From positions 2,351,501-2,415,500 of the forward strand of contig NZ_CP051461.1 in assembly GCF_012584515.1 (NCBI RefSeq): DNA of 64,000 bases, written 5' to 3'. Within the stretch, counting starts at the first letter, position 1, and every line of letters starts with the position of its first letter. Below the pieces are notes generated by a model. It worked only from the letters and a program-made list of their open reading frames with translations, did not search any database and was not told the DNA's origin. The DNA is from Polaromonas vacuolata. GTDB lineage: Bacteria; Pseudomonadota; Gammaproteobacteria; Burkholderiales; Burkholderiaceae_C. This document shows, piece after piece, positions 1 through 9,689 of this stretch. Position numbers and translations under genes: made by a program.

Positions 1-936
1 ATAAAACTTCTGGAAGTAAGCGATATCGGATGCCGTAAATTCGTTGTGCAGGGTGTAGGCGGCCAGCGGCACTTCGGCTGTTAATGCGCCTTCAATCGCG
101 GTATAGCCTTTTAAGTATTGGCGCGCCTCAGCCGGCTTGCTGCGCACATAAGCAACGCCTTTGGCGTAAGCGTCGATATAGCGTTTAGCGACCAGTGGAT
201 TTTTCTTGATAAAGCCAGAAGTGAGCGACGCCACACCGCCAAACCAAGGCGCCATTGAGTCACCCAAAACATAGTGAGAAATCACACCGGCTTCAAGCAC
301 ACGGGTTGTGCCGTTGAGCCGACCAATCGTGCCAGTGGGCTCTAAGGTGTAGGCGCCATCGAGCTGACCGGCAGCGAGTGCGGCGACATGCTGACCGATT
401 GGCAATTCAATCACCGTCGCACCGACTGCACCGCCGCGCTCAAGAATAGTTTTTGCCAAGGTCACGTTTTGAATCCCGGGGCCACTGCCTACACGCTTGC
501 CTTTGAGGTCAGCAATAGTTTTGGCCGTGCTAGCGACCGGCACTATGACTTCGTCAAGCACGTTTTTAAGATTGCTAGGATTGGCACAAAAAATCTTAAA
601 ACTGCCGGGCGCAGCAATTTCACCAATCGCGATATTGCCTGAGCCCGTACCGTTGGCACTGCCTTCAACCCGCTCAGACAACATGCCCTCCATAATTTGC
701 TGCGCACTCGCAAAACGCACGGCTTCAACATTCAAACCAGCCTCTTTAAAGTAACCCAATTCAACCGCCGCATAAAACGGCAGACCGGCAGCGATAGGCC
801 AGTAACCGACACGAATAGTCGGCGCCGCCTGGGCACGAACCAGCCCAGGGATACTGCCGACAGCAGCGCCTGCACCCAGCACTTTGAGCAATTGACGACG
901 GGTTGCGAGTGGGGTTTTGAAATTATTTGTAGTCAT
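1..936 (-). CDS. ABC transporter substrate-binding protein, NMT1/SsuA/TauA-like (partial, runs off left edge)
   Basis: The frame is open from the ATG at 936 to the window edge, 312 codons without a stop, so the C-terminus is missing. The N-terminus has a twin-arginine motif (TRRQLLK), a hydrophobic stretch and an AQA cleavage site, suggesting Tat export to the periplasm. The mature start (PTIRVGYWP) and later stretches (KGKRVGSGPG, AALAAGQLDGA, YVLGDSMAPWFGG) fit the type II periplasmic binding fold of the nitrate/sulfonate/taurine family. Ligand cannot be told. A permease and ATPase would be expected to the left, outside the window. Fold confidence is good; substrate unknown. Confidence 0.75.
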   Translation of the reverse strand, partial: MTTNNFKTPLATRRQLLKVLGAGAAVGSIPGLVRAQAAPTIRVGYWPIAAGLPFYAAVELGYFKEAGLNVEAVRFASAQQIMEGMLSERVEGSANGTGSGNIAIGEIAAPGSFKIFCANPSNLKNVLDEVIVPVASTAKTIADLKGKRVGSGPGIQNVTLAKTILERGGAVGATVIELPIGQHVAALAAGQLDGAYTLEPTGTIGRLNGTTRVLEAGVISHYVLGDSMAPWFGGVASLTSGFIKKNPLVAKRYIDAYAKGVAYVRSKPAEARQYLKGYTAIEGALTAEVPLAAYTLHNEFTASDIAYFQKFY

Positions 937-1536
937 GGTGATGTTCTTGCGATTTTGATAATTGACGAATTGAAAAATTTTTTAAAGACAAAACTAAACA
1001 GCGATCGGTAAGAATTCGGAAAGGAGTCGGCAAGCGCGCTTTTAGAAATCAACCCAAAAAGGGCTGCGTACTCGCGAGCAGCGCACCAATTGAAGGTTTT
1101 CTTTCTTTTCATAGATTGGATATAGCAAGAGCTGTGCCTGCTTGGGAAATAGCTCCCCAGAATGGTGAAAAGCATTTCAACAAGTAATAACCACTGCACT
1201 GCATTGCATTGCATTGAATAATTTTTAAAACTATTCGCGCCTCTAACTGCGACTCAATTTAGAACCAGTGTGGCACCTGCAAACTTCGCGCTAAGGTATC
1301 AAAAATGCATTGAATCAATTGCTTTTTTGTTTTGTTAAGTACTGATCACGTTCACTTTAGCCAATCGTTTCAGCACCCATTCACTCAATCAATTCATCTC
1401 AAAGTTGTGCGATAAAAGTCAAGCCGCGTTAGATTTTTGGTACGCCTGTCTCTATTTGAGAATTGACTATTTAGAACTACATTAAGCGACGTTTAAAAGC
1501 ATGCTGAATTTTTGAATAATTTTTTTAGGGTGGAAC
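937..1536. other. 600-bp AT-rich intergenic region
   Basis: No convincing gene. It separates two divergent genes and so should hold promoters for both. A short pentanucleotide run (TGCAT repeated, about 1195-1216) and several A/T tracts are present. An AGGGTGG ribosome binding site lies just before the ATG at 1537. No clear -35/-10 pair or terminator was found. Confidence 0.5.
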
Positions 1537-2211
1537 ATGTCTCTAATGCAAACTATTGAATCGCAAATACAAGCTGCACTATGGGAATGCTGCGCACCAA
1601 CGTATATTCGTTTGGTGACTGACAACGGTCTAGTTGGCAAGGTGTTGGAAATACTGCATGAAGACGCTACTGCATTCGCTAACAAAGACCCAGCATCAAA
1701 CGGCGATCTCACACGCATTGTTCAAACCTACACATCGTTTCGTGCAGTGCTTCACTATAGGGTTGCACATGAAATGCTTAGCCTGCAGGCGGACACCTGT
1801 GAAAACGTCTGCAACGCCTTACTGATTTCTAGCCGAGGAAAATTATTATCCGGCGCCGAGTTACACCCAAGTTGCCATATCGGCCGTCGTTTCGTACTTG
1901 ATCATGGTATGAGTAGCGTTTTTGGAGAAACCGCCAGCTTGGGTGACGACTGCTACGTGCTCGGGGGTGTCACATTAGGGGCAGATGGCATTTCTGGCAA
2001 CCCTCAGGGAAAGCGACATCCATCGATTGGTGACCGCGTAGAGATCGGTGCTTTTTCTAGAGTCTTCGGCAACGTCAGTGTTGGCGATGACGTTTTTATT
2101 GGCCCGCATTGCACTATTACTCAAGACGTTCCAGCCGCAAGCAGAGTGATCTTGCGCAGTTGCCAGCAAGTGGTCAAAACGAATTGGCCGCAACTGCCAG
2201 TCAATGCATAA
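1537..2211 (+). CDS. Serine O-acetyltransferase-like protein (CysE family, divergent)
   Basis: A 224-aa protein with an alpha-helical N-terminal part and a left-handed beta-helix of hexapeptide repeats from about residue 105. Family marks of serine acetyltransferase are present: HPSCHIG, the catalytic-type LDHG histidine, VFGETA, GGVTLGA and RHPSIG. The aspartate that normally precedes the HP motif (VDIHP in CysE) is glutamate here (AELHP), and the loop before RHP is longer than usual. It should transfer acetyl from acetyl-CoA to the hydroxyl of serine or a similar acceptor. It is the first gene of a cassette with an MFS exporter and a CysK-fold enzyme, which suggests O-acetylserine supply for a dedicated product rather than bulk cysteine synthesis (inference). 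Confidence 0.75.
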   Translation: MSLMQTIESQIQAALWECCAPTYIRLVTDNGLVGKVLEILHEDATAFANKDPASNGDLTRIVQTYTSFRAVLHYRVAHEMLSLQADTCENVCNALLISSRGKLLSGAELHPSCHIGRRFVLDHGMSSVFGETASLGDDCYVLGGVTLGADGISGNPQGKRHPSIGDRVEIGAFSRVFGNVSVGDDVFIGPHCTITQDVPAASRVILRSCQQVVKTNWPQLPVNA

Positions 2212-2386
2212 ATTCAAATTTCTCGCGGTGATTAGAAAAAAATCTGTTCTTTAAGCGTTACTAAAGCTTTTTATATCAAGCTTTTTTATCCTAACAAAAA
2301 ACGCTGATTAGTCCCGTTTATTTAACTAAGACTGCCGCTCAGCTTAAAAAATGCTGCACACGCCAATAGTTTAGGAGACCTCTTAT

Positions 2387-3619
2387 ATGCAAAATCAATG
2401 GCGACAGTTTTTACCCGACCTGCCAAGAGCAACTTATATTTTGACCTTAGCGCAGGCTTTAAATCTGACATGCGCAGTCATTTCAGTCACTATTGCAGCC
2501 ATAGTTGGTAGCCGCCTAGCGGGGGCACCGGCACTCGCTACCTTGCCATATGGTGCACAGTTCGCCAGCGTCATGCTCTGCACCTATCCTGCGTCCATGC
2601 TGATGCGTCGGTATGGACGCAGGATTATTTTTTCTTTCGGTGCGGTGATGCTTATCATCGCTGGAATACTTGGCTATCTGGCGGTTGCGCACAGCAGCTT
2701 TTCATGGTTAATTGTGTCGCATATCTTTCTTGGTATCTTCATAGCATGTGCAAACTTCTATCGTTTCGCAGCGGTCGACAACCTCGATTCAACAGCCAAA
2801 CCTAGGGCAATCTCCTTGGTTGTTTCTGGCGGCGTTCTCGCAGCAATCGCCGGCCCAAGCCTATCAAACTCACTGCGTTCCGTGACTGGATTTGTCGACT
2901 TCTCGCTGTGCTACGCCGCATTTTGCGCATTAGGCCTGACCACACTTTTGTTGATGGCTGTCTGGAGACCTTTAGGCGTCAATTTAGCATCTCAAACGGC
3001 GTCGAATACTGCTGCGCATCTAACGAAGTTTGAAAATAAAAAAGTAATCTTAGTCGCGATCTTTTGTTCCGCTAGCGGGTACTTCATCATGAATTTGTTG
3101 ATGGTGCAGGCTTCGCTAGTGATGAAAGATATATGCTCTTTTTCAGCCACCTCTTTTGCGATTCAAGTGCACGTTATAGCAATGTTTGCGCCCTCGTTTT
3201 TTTCCGGTTTAATCATCGCAAGAATTGGTTTGCAAGCAAGCTTAATCAGCGGTTTTATTCTACTCAGCACAGCGATTTTTTTTGGTGTGTTCGACATCCG
3301 CTACTCACTCGTCTTTACGGCACTGGCATTACTAGGCTTGGGATGGAACCTAAGCTATGTCGGCGGTGGAACACTACTAGCCCAAAGCGTCAACGAACAT
3401 AACCGACATCGCTGGCAAGGCATTAACGATAGCGTCATCGCAGCTTGTGCAACGCTGGGTGCATTACTGCCTGCGCCTATGTTGACTGTTCTGGGCTGGA
3501 ATTGGTCGAACATAGTACTTGCCCCCATTTGTATTCTTGGCATCGCGCTTTGTTGGCGTGTCCTGTGTAGAAGGCAATCTATGCATGACGAATCATTGGC
3601 TGAGGTATCTGAAAAGTGA
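2387..3619 (+). CDS. MFS transporter, probable exporter of the cassette
   Basis: A 410-aa protein with about 12 hydrophobic segments and an MFS-type loop after the second segment (MLMRRYGRR, a basic A-motif variant). The ATG at 2387 is preceded by an AGGAGA ribosome binding site at about 2372-2377. The stop overlaps the next gene by 35 nt, so the two are translationally coupled. Position between an acetyltransferase and a PLP beta-replacement enzyme suggests that it exports their product or confers self-protection. Substrate cannot be read from the sequence. Confidence 0.75.
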   Translation: MQNQWRQFLPDLPRATYILTLAQALNLTCAVISVTIAAIVGSRLAGAPALATLPYGAQFASVMLCTYPASMLMRRYGRRIIFSFGAVMLIIAGILGYLAVAHSSFSWLIVSHIFLGIFIACANFYRFAAVDNLDSTAKPRAISLVVSGGVLAAIAGPSLSNSLRSVTGFVDFSLCYAAFCALGLTTLLLMAVWRPLGVNLASQTASNTAAHLTKFENKKVILVAIFCSASGYFIMNLLMVQASLVMKDICSFSATSFAIQVHVIAMFAPSFFSGLIIARIGLQASLISGFILLSTAIFFGVFDIRYSLVFTALALLGLGWNLSYVGGGTLLAQSVNEHNRHRWQGINDSVIAACATLGALLPAPMLTVLGWNWSNIVLAPICILGIALCWRVLCRRQSMHDESLAEVSEK

Positions 3620-4526
3620 AAAAAACATACTCCCTACAACTGCAAGCCCATCTTCACATTGGACACCACTGCGAGAAATTGAGCCCAACTTGCTTCTCAA
3701 ACTTGAGTTCGACAACCCCGGCGCTAGTCACAAGGTTCGGGCTGCAAGACATATTGTTAGATGTGCTGTTCAAGCCGGTCACATCGTGCCGGGTCTTACA
3801 ACCGTCATCGAAAAAACAGGCGGCAACTTCGGTTTTGGTTTGGTATTGGCTTGCTCAGAAATTGGGGTCTCTGTGGAATTGGCTGTGGGCCTGTCTTTTA
3901 GTCCACTGAAACGTCACTTTCTTGAATTGAGCGGAGCCAAACTAATCGGAATTGACCAGCTAAGGGCGGGATCTACGCCACGCGAAGTCGTTGAGTGGCA
4001 TCTTGCCAACGCCGGCAGACTTGGAAAGTCCTACTTCTATACGGATCAATTCAATAATCCTAAAAATATTGAAGCACATGAATACGAAACTGGAGCTGAA
4101 ATTGCTCAGCAACTGAAAGATTTGGACAACATCAAAAATATTAGCTTTGTGAGCTGCGCAGGAACAGGCGCACATCTGACTGGAATTACACGCGCATTGC
4201 TAAGTGCTGGATACACAGTAGACGTCACCTTGGTTGAGCCAACTGGTTGCGACAGCCGCAACAGCATATTCGTTGAGCATAAGTTTGAAGGTATGGCTGT
4301 AGGTGTTAAACCGCCATTGCTCGACTGGGATCTTGTCAGCGACACAGTGCACATCGACCATGCGAGCATGCTCGCAACTAAGCAGCGCATCGCCGCTACA
4401 CAGGGTTACATTGTTGGAAACACCTCTGCGGCGTGTCTTGCTGCAGCATCAGCTTTGACCGTACAGCTGCCAAAATCGCATAAGGTGCTCACGATTGCCT
4501 ACGACCATGGGCTTTGGTATGCGTAG
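3585..4526 (+). CDS. PLP-dependent beta-replacement enzyme, cysteine synthase fold
   Basis: A 313-aa protein from the ATG at 3585, chosen because AGAAGG lies ten bases upstream; the frame is open further up but that part lies inside the MFS gene. It has the fold-type II PLP signature: NPGASHK supplies the Schiff-base lysine, KTGGNFG replaces the TSGNTG substrate loop of CysK, GTGAHLTG is the phosphate-binding glycine loop, and YDHGLWY sits where CysK has its C-terminal serine motif. The altered loop suggests a substrate or nucleophile different from O-acetylserine plus sulfide. Products of related enzymes include diaminopropionate, cyanoalanine and O-ureidoserine. Exact reaction unknown. Confidence 0.75.
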   Translation: MTNHWLRYLKSEKNILPTTASPSSHWTPLREIEPNLLLKLEFDNPGASHKVRAARHIVRCAVQAGHIVPGLTTVIEKTGGNFGFGLVLACSEIGVSVELAVGLSFSPLKRHFLELSGAKLIGIDQLRAGSTPREVVEWHLANAGRLGKSYFYTDQFNNPKNIEAHEYETGAEIAQQLKDLDNIKNISFVSCAGTGAHLTGITRALLSAGYTVDVTLVEPTGCDSRNSIFVEHKFEGMAVGVKPPLLDWDLVSDTVHIDHASMLATKQRIAATQGYIVGNTSAACLAAASALTVQLPKSHKVLTIAYDHGLWYA

Positions 4527-4784
4527 CAACAGTCTAGGTTTAGCAAGTGTTCTGACAAAAACTCACACCGCCACATTAAGGAGATAAATTAGCCTTTATT
4601 TGTCTTTATGTCAGCGGGTAAGCCCCAAGCGCTTTCAAGCAGATTGCGCAGTATTCTTAGTCGACTAATTTCACTAATTATTTTTGCCGCAACAAAGACT
4701 ATTGCTTGCAACCGGGCCCGACGGATGAGGGTTTAGTCCCTGCCCTCAACGCTTTAAAACATCACCTCAAAAAAAAGTAAATCC

Positions 4785-5819
4785 ATGCAAGCCCTAGTCA
4801 TACACGCCGCCGGCGACCTTCGCCTTGAAACTATTGCCACACCAGAACTAGGCGCACAGCAGTTGCTGGTGCGGGTGCGCTGCGGCGGTATTTGTGGCTC
4901 GGATTTGCATTACTACCAACACGGCGGCTTTGGCACGATTCGGGTTAAAGAGCCTATGGTGTTGGGTCACGAAGTAGCTGGCGTGATTGGTGCCGTCGGC
5001 AGTGGTGTGACGCAATTTAGTGTGGGCGAGCGCATTGCCGTCAGCCCGAGTCAGCCTTGCGGGCTGTGTAGCTATTGCCAGAAAGGCTTGCAAAACCATT
5101 GCCTTGATATGCGCTACTACGGCAGCGCCATGCGCACGCCGCATGTGCAAGGCGCGTTTAGGCAAGAAATCGTGGTCGAGCAACACCAAGCCCATCGTTT
5201 GGCCGCGGGCGTCAGCGACAGCGAAGGCGCAATGGTAGAACCGCTTGCCGTCGCCCTGCACGCCGTGCGCCGGGCCGGATCTTTAGTCGGTAAAAACGTG
5301 TTGATTACCGGCTGTGGGCCAATTGGTGCATTGCTCATAGTGGCGGCTAGGCGCGCCGGTGCTGGCAAGATAGTGGTCACCGATATGGGCGACTTCACGC
5401 TGGGCAAAGCGCTCAAAGTCGGTGCAGATGAAGTCATCAACATGAGCGACAAGCCTGAGGGTTTAGACCGCTTTAGCACTGACAAAGGTCATTTCGACGT
5501 ATTGTTTGAAGCCAGCGGCAACCAGCACGCTTTGTGCGGCGCTTTGGCAGCATTGCGGCCACGCGGCGTGATTGTTCAAGTCGGTCTAGGTGGCGAGATG
5601 AACTTGCCCATGAACACGCTTGTAGCCAAGGAGTTTGATCTGCGCGGCGCGTTTCGTTTTCATGAAGAGTTTGCGATGGCGGTAGAACTACTCAACAAAG
5701 GTCTGGTTGATGTGAAACCCTTGATCTCAGCCACATTGTCTTTTAGAGACTCAGCCAAAGCTTTTACGCTAGCGGCCGATAGATCGCAGGCAATGAAGGT
5801 ATTGCTCAATTTTGACTAG
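4785..5819 (+). CDS. Zinc-dependent L-idonate 5-dehydrogenase-like dehydrogenase
   Basis: A 344-aa medium-chain dehydrogenase. Catalytic zinc ligands are in CGGICGSD and GHEVAG, structural zinc cysteines in the CGLCSYCQKGLQNHC stretch, and the Rossmann glycine motif is GCGPIGALL. The GGFGTIRVKEPMVLGHE segment resembles L-idonate 5-dehydrogenase and the sorbitol/polyol dehydrogenase branch. It would oxidise a polyol or sugar acid with NAD(P) in the cytoplasm. It stands alone, convergent with lpd, with no sugar-acid operon beside it, so the exact substrate is inferred only from family resemblance. Confidence 0.75.
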   Translation: MQALVIHAAGDLRLETIATPELGAQQLLVRVRCGGICGSDLHYYQHGGFGTIRVKEPMVLGHEVAGVIGAVGSGVTQFSVGERIAVSPSQPCGLCSYCQKGLQNHCLDMRYYGSAMRTPHVQGAFRQEIVVEQHQAHRLAAGVSDSEGAMVEPLAVALHAVRRAGSLVGKNVLITGCGPIGALLIVAARRAGAGKIVVTDMGDFTLGKALKVGADEVINMSDKPEGLDRFSTDKGHFDVLFEASGNQHALCGALAALRPRGVIVQVGLGGEMNLPMNTLVAKEFDLRGAFRFHEEFAMAVELLNKGLVDVKPLISATLSFRDSAKAFTLAADRSQAMKVLLNFD

Positions 5820-5899
5820 GGCGCTCTGACGCGAATTAAAGCGAATTAAATTAAATTAAAGCGAAGTACTACGCATACATATGAATTTTTGCGCATTCA

Positions 5900-5938
5900 A
5901 AAAAAAAGGCAGTGCAAAAACTTTTGCACTGCCTTTTA
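5900..5938. terminator. Bidirectional intrinsic terminator
   Basis: A long perfect hairpin: AAAAGGCAGTGCAAAA pairs with TTTTGCACTGCCTTTT around a two-base loop, with A-runs on the left and T-runs on the right. It can end both the dehydrogenase transcript (+) and the convergent pyruvate dehydrogenase operon (-). Confidence 0.85.
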
Positions 5939-5957
5939 ACTTATTGACTCGCTAAAA

Positions 5958-7832
5958 CTATTTGCGAACCGGTGGCAAATCCGTGCAGCTACCATGCGCC
6001 ACTTCTGCGGCCATACCAATGCTTTCGCCGAGTGTGGGATGCGGGTGAACTGTTTTACCGATATCAACCGCATCAGCGCCCATCTCTATGGCCAAGGCGA
6101 TCTCGCCAATCATGTCGCCGGCATGTGTGCCGACCATGCCACCGCCCAAAATCTTGCCATGACCATGCGCTTCGGGTGAATCGTCAAACAGCAGTTTGGT
6201 GACGCCCTCGTCGCGGCCATTGGCAATTGCGCGGCCGGATGCCGACCACGGGAATAGCCCTTTTTTAACTTTGATGCCTTGAGCTTTGGCTTGGTCTTCG
6301 GTCAAGCCAACCCATGCGACTTCAGGGTCGGTGTAGGCGACGCTTGGAATCACGCGGGCATTAAAGGCGGCGCTGGCCAATTCTTTATTGCCTTGTAATT
6401 CGCCGGCAATCACTTCTGCGGCGACGTGTGCTTCGTGCACAGCTTTGTGCGCCAACATCGGCTGGCCAATGATGTCGCCAATCGCAAAAATGTGCTTTAC
6501 GTTGGTGCGCATTTGAATATCGACTGGAATAAAACCGCGATCAGTAACGGTGACACCGGCTTTGTCAGCGGCTAATTTAGCGCCGTTTGGTGTGCGGCCA
6601 ACGGCTTGCAAAACCATATCGTAAGTTTGTGGCGCAGGCGCTGTCACGCCATCTTTGGCCGACTCAAAACTCACTTCAATGCCTTCAGGCGTGGCTTTAG
6701 CGCCAACGGTTTTGGTGCCGAGCATGATGTTGTCAAAACGCGGTGCATTCATTTTTTGCCAGACTTTGACCAAGTCTCTGTCCGCGCCTTGCATCAAGCC
6801 GTCCATCATCTCGACCACGTCAAGGCGAGCGCCCAGCGTTGAATAAACCGTACCCATTTCTAAACCAATAATGCCACCACCCAGAATCAACATGCGCTTA
6901 GGCACGGCTTCTAAAGCCAGAGCACCGGTCGAATCGACGACGCGTGGATCTTTCGGCATAAACGGCAGGCGCACGGCTTGTGAGCCGGCCGCGATGATGC
7001 AGGTTTTAAAACCAATGGTTTGGCTTTTACCAGATTTTTCTTGGTGCTCGCCGGTGGTTTCTTCGACTTGCAAATGGTGCTCGCCAACAAACTGGCCTAA
7101 GCCGCGCACGACAGTCACCTTGCGCATTTTGGCCATCGCTGCCAGTCCGCCGGTGAGTTTGCCAACGACTTTTTCTTTGTGTGTGCGCAGCTTGTTGATG
7201 TCGACTACTGGCGCTGCAAACGTCACGCCCAAGCTTTCGAAATGCTTGACTTCATCCATCACCGCTGCGACGTGCAGCAAGGCTTTAGACGGGATGCAGC
7301 CGACATTCAAGCAAACGCCGCCGAGTGCGGCGTAGCGCTCGACCAAGACCACTTTAAGACCTAAATCAGCGGCGCGAAAAGCCGCGGAATAGCCGCCGGG
7401 GCCGGCGCCTAGGACTAACAAATCGCAGTCGATATCGGCAGTGCCGGCATAACTTGCGGCCGCCGGTGCGGGCGTGGAAGCTGGTGCAGCTGGCTTTTCA
7501 GCAGCCGCTGGTTTTGTTTCTACAGCGCTAGCAGTGGTAGCGGCAGGAGCGGCAGCTGGCGTTGTCTCAGCCCCGCTGTCTGCCTCGACCTCAAGACTGA
7601 GTAAGACTGATCCTTGCTTAACTTTATCGTCAAGTTTGATTGCCAAACTTTTAACCACGCCGGCATGTGAAGACGGAATTTCCATAGAGGCTTTGTCACT
7701 CTCGACAGTGATCAGGCTCTGGTCAACTTCGATGCGGTCGCCGGGTTTTACCAACAACTCGATCACGGTCACTTCATCAAAGTCGCCAATGTCGGGGACC
7801 TTGACATCTATCAGGTTTACAGCTGCGCTCAT
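5958..7832 (-). CDS. lpdA: Dihydrolipoyl dehydrogenase (E3) with N-terminal lipoyl domain
   Basis: E3 of the pyruvate dehydrogenase complex: reoxidises dihydrolipoamide on E2 with NAD+. The 624-aa product is longer than standard E3 because of an N-terminal lipoyl domain (lipoyl lysine K47 in ESDKAS), followed by an Ala/Pro-rich linker to about residue 130. Then come the FAD motif GAGPGG, the redox disulfide in GGVCLNVGCIPSK (C174/C179), the NAD motif GGGIIGLE and the catalytic histidine region HPHPTLGE. The ATG at 7832 is preferred because it begins the lipoyl domain directly; an upstream in-frame start at 7895 exists. Third gene of the aceE-aceF-lpd operon. Confidence 0.93.
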   Translation of the reverse strand: MSAAVNLIDVKVPDIGDFDEVTVIELLVKPGDRIEVDQSLITVESDKASMEIPSSHAGVVKSLAIKLDDKVKQGSVLLSLEVEADSGAETTPAAAPAATTASAVETKPAAAEKPAAPASTPAPAAASYAGTADIDCDLLVLGAGPGGYSAAFRAADLGLKVVLVERYAALGGVCLNVGCIPSKALLHVAAVMDEVKHFESLGVTFAAPVVDINKLRTHKEKVVGKLTGGLAAMAKMRKVTVVRGLGQFVGEHHLQVEETTGEHQEKSGKSQTIGFKTCIIAAGSQAVRLPFMPKDPRVVDSTGALALEAVPKRMLILGGGIIGLEMGTVYSTLGARLDVVEMMDGLMQGADRDLVKVWQKMNAPRFDNIMLGTKTVGAKATPEGIEVSFESAKDGVTAPAPQTYDMVLQAVGRTPNGAKLAADKAGVTVTDRGFIPVDIQMRTNVKHIFAIGDIIGQPMLAHKAVHEAHVAAEVIAGELQGNKELASAAFNARVIPSVAYTDPEVAWVGLTEDQAKAQGIKVKKGLFPWSASGRAIANGRDEGVTKLLFDDSPEAHGHGKILGGGMVGTHAGDMIGEIALAIEMGADAVDIGKTVHPHPTLGESIGMAAEVAHGSCTDLPPVRK

Positions 7833-7898
7833 GGGGAGGCTTTCAATGGGTTGAGTAATTGTTGCAATGGCGGCGACCGGCTCGCGGCCGCACAAACA

Positions 7899-9611
7899 TC
7901 ACAGCAGAACGCGGCGGAAGTCGGCGAGTATCTGACCGAGATAGGCGTTAAAACGCGCAGCCATGGCGCCGTCAATCACGCGGTGATCCCAGCTCAGTGA
8001 CAGCGGCAATATCAGGCGCGGCTCAAACGCCTTGCCGTCCCAAACCGGTTGCATCTGGCTTTTGCAGACACCCAAAATTGCCACTTCAGGGGCGTTGATG
8101 ATGGGCGTGAAATAGCGCCCACCAATACCACCTAGCGAAGAAATCGTAAAGCACGCGCCCTGCATGTCGGCGGGACCGAGTTTGCCGTCACGGGCTTTTT
8201 TGGCTAACTCGCCCATCTCGGCGGAGATTTGCACAATGCCTTTTTTATCCGCATCTTTAATCACTGGCACGACCAAGCCGTTAGGCGTGTCGGCTGCAAA
8301 CGCGATGTTGAAGTATTTTTTCAGTACCAATTGGTCGCCATCGAGTGAGGCGTTGAAGTCTGGAAACTTCTTCAATGCGGCAACCGAAGCTTTAATCAAA
8401 AATGCCAGCATGGTGATTTTGGCACCCGACTTTTCATTTTCTTTATTCATCATCAAGCGGAAGTTTTCCAGTTCGGTGATGTCGGCATCGTCATGGTTGA
8501 CGACGTGCGGAATCATCACCCAATTGCGGTGCAGATTCGAGCCGCTGATCTTTTTGATGCGCGACATATCCTTACGCTCGACTTCGCCAAATTTGGTGAA
8601 ATCGACTTTTGGCCAAGCCAGCAAATCCAAACCCACACCATTGCCTGAGGCTGCGCTAGCGGCTGGTGTTTTGCTGACCTGTGCTTGGGTACGCGTATCG
8701 CCGGCCATCACAGATTTACTAAAGGCTTGCACATCGTCCAGTGTGATGCGGCCTTTGGGGCCCTTGCCAGTCAGTTCTGCCAGCGGCACGCCTAATTCAC
8801 GGGCGAATTTACGAACCGAAGGCGATGCATGCGGCAAGCTGCCGGTGGGTGCAATGTTTGGGTTGTGGACGGGCTCTGACGCGCTGACGCTGGCTTTTGC
8901 AGCGGGTGCGGCGGCCGGGGCCGAGGCAGTAGCAGCGGGTGCGGCTTTCGCTTCAGGTGCAGCGGGTGCAGCAGGCGTAGCAGCAACTACAGCCGCAACA
9001 GGCGCAGCAGCTTCGATCAAGGCCAGCAGATCACCAATATTGATGACATCGCCGAGCTTGACTTTGAGCTCTTTGAGCAAACCAGCGCTTGAAGAGGGAA
9101 TCTCCATCGAGGCTTTGTCTGACTCAACCGTGATGAGTGATTGCTCAACCTTAATGGTGTCGCCAGCTTTAACCAGCACTTCAATCACGCTGACGTCTTT
9201 GAAGTCACCAATGTCCGGAACCATGACCTCAATGATTTGAGTCGTGGCAGATGTGGCCGCAGGTGTAGCGGCAGCGGCAGGTGCTGCAGCCGGTGTAGCT
9301 ACGGCAGGTGTAGCTGCGGCGGGCGCAGCTTGGGTTTCGGCGGCAGTTGGCGCTGCAACAGCAGCACTGTCCTCTTCCACATCAAGCGTTAAAACTATCG
9401 AGCCTTGCTTGACCTTGTCATCGAGCTTGACACGCAATTCCTTGACCACGCCGGCATGGCTGGAAGGAATTTCCATGGAGGCCTTGTCGGACTCAACGGT
9501 GAGCAAGGATTGGTCGACCGTGATGCTATCGCCGGGCTTGACCAATAACTCTATGACGGTGACTTCATCAAAGTCGCCAATGTCCGGAACCTGAATTTCA
9601 ATGGTGGCCAT
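7899..9611 (-). CDS. aceF: Dihydrolipoyllysine acetyltransferase (E2) of pyruvate dehydrogenase
   Basis: Transfers the acetyl group from E1-bound intermediate to CoA. The 570-aa product has two lipoyl domains (lysines K43 and K166, both in ESDKASME), long Ala/Pro linkers, a peripheral subunit-binding domain at about 261-297 ([13 protein letters not shown]) and the catalytic acetyltransferase domain from about 345 with HRVIDG (H543) near the C-terminus. The ATG at 9611 is chosen because it starts the first lipoyl domain and has GGAAA upstream. Lies 78 bp after aceE. Confidence 0.95.
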   Translation of the reverse strand: MATIEIQVPDIGDFDEVTVIELLVKPGDSITVDQSLLTVESDKASMEIPSSHAGVVKELRVKLDDKVKQGSIVLTLDVEEDSAAVAAPTAAETQAAPAAATPAVATPAAAPAAAATPAATSATTQIIEVMVPDIGDFKDVSVIEVLVKAGDTIKVEQSLITVESDKASMEIPSSSAGLLKELKVKLGDVINIGDLLALIEAAAPVAAVVAATPAAPAAPEAKAAPAATASAPAAAPAAKASVSASEPVHNPNIAPTGSLPHASPSVRKFARELGVPLAELTGKGPKGRITLDDVQAFSKSVMAGDTRTQAQVSKTPAASAASGNGVGLDLLAWPKVDFTKFGEVERKDMSRIKKISGSNLHRNWVMIPHVVNHDDADITELENFRLMMNKENEKSGAKITMLAFLIKASVAALKKFPDFNASLDGDQLVLKKYFNIAFAADTPNGLVVPVIKDADKKGIVQISAEMGELAKKARDGKLGPADMQGACFTISSLGGIGGRYFTPIINAPEVAILGVCKSQMQPVWDGKAFEPRLILPLSLSWDHRVIDGAMAARFNAYLGQILADFRRVLL

Positions 9612-9689
9612 ATTTTTTCCAATCATTTCGTAAACAGGGCCGTGCAACAGCAGCGGCCCTGATCTGAATAAAACCGCTCGGGCGTTAAA

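Noticed and set aside
933..1214. A 93-codon minus-strand open frame upstream of the ABC binding-protein gene.
   Set aside because: It overlaps the start of the binding-protein gene, lies in AT-rich promoter DNA and has no family resemblance or ribosome binding site.
1195..1216. TGCAT/GCATT pentanucleotide run considered as a regulatory or phase-variable repeat.
   Set aside because: Only about four short units, imperfect at the edges, and not placed near a -35/-10 or start codon.
8164..9240. A 358-codon plus-strand open frame across aceF.
   Set aside because: It is the antisense of the Ala/Pro-rich linkers and catalytic domain of aceF, whose domains are unmistakable; such long shadow frames are common opposite GC-biased linkers.
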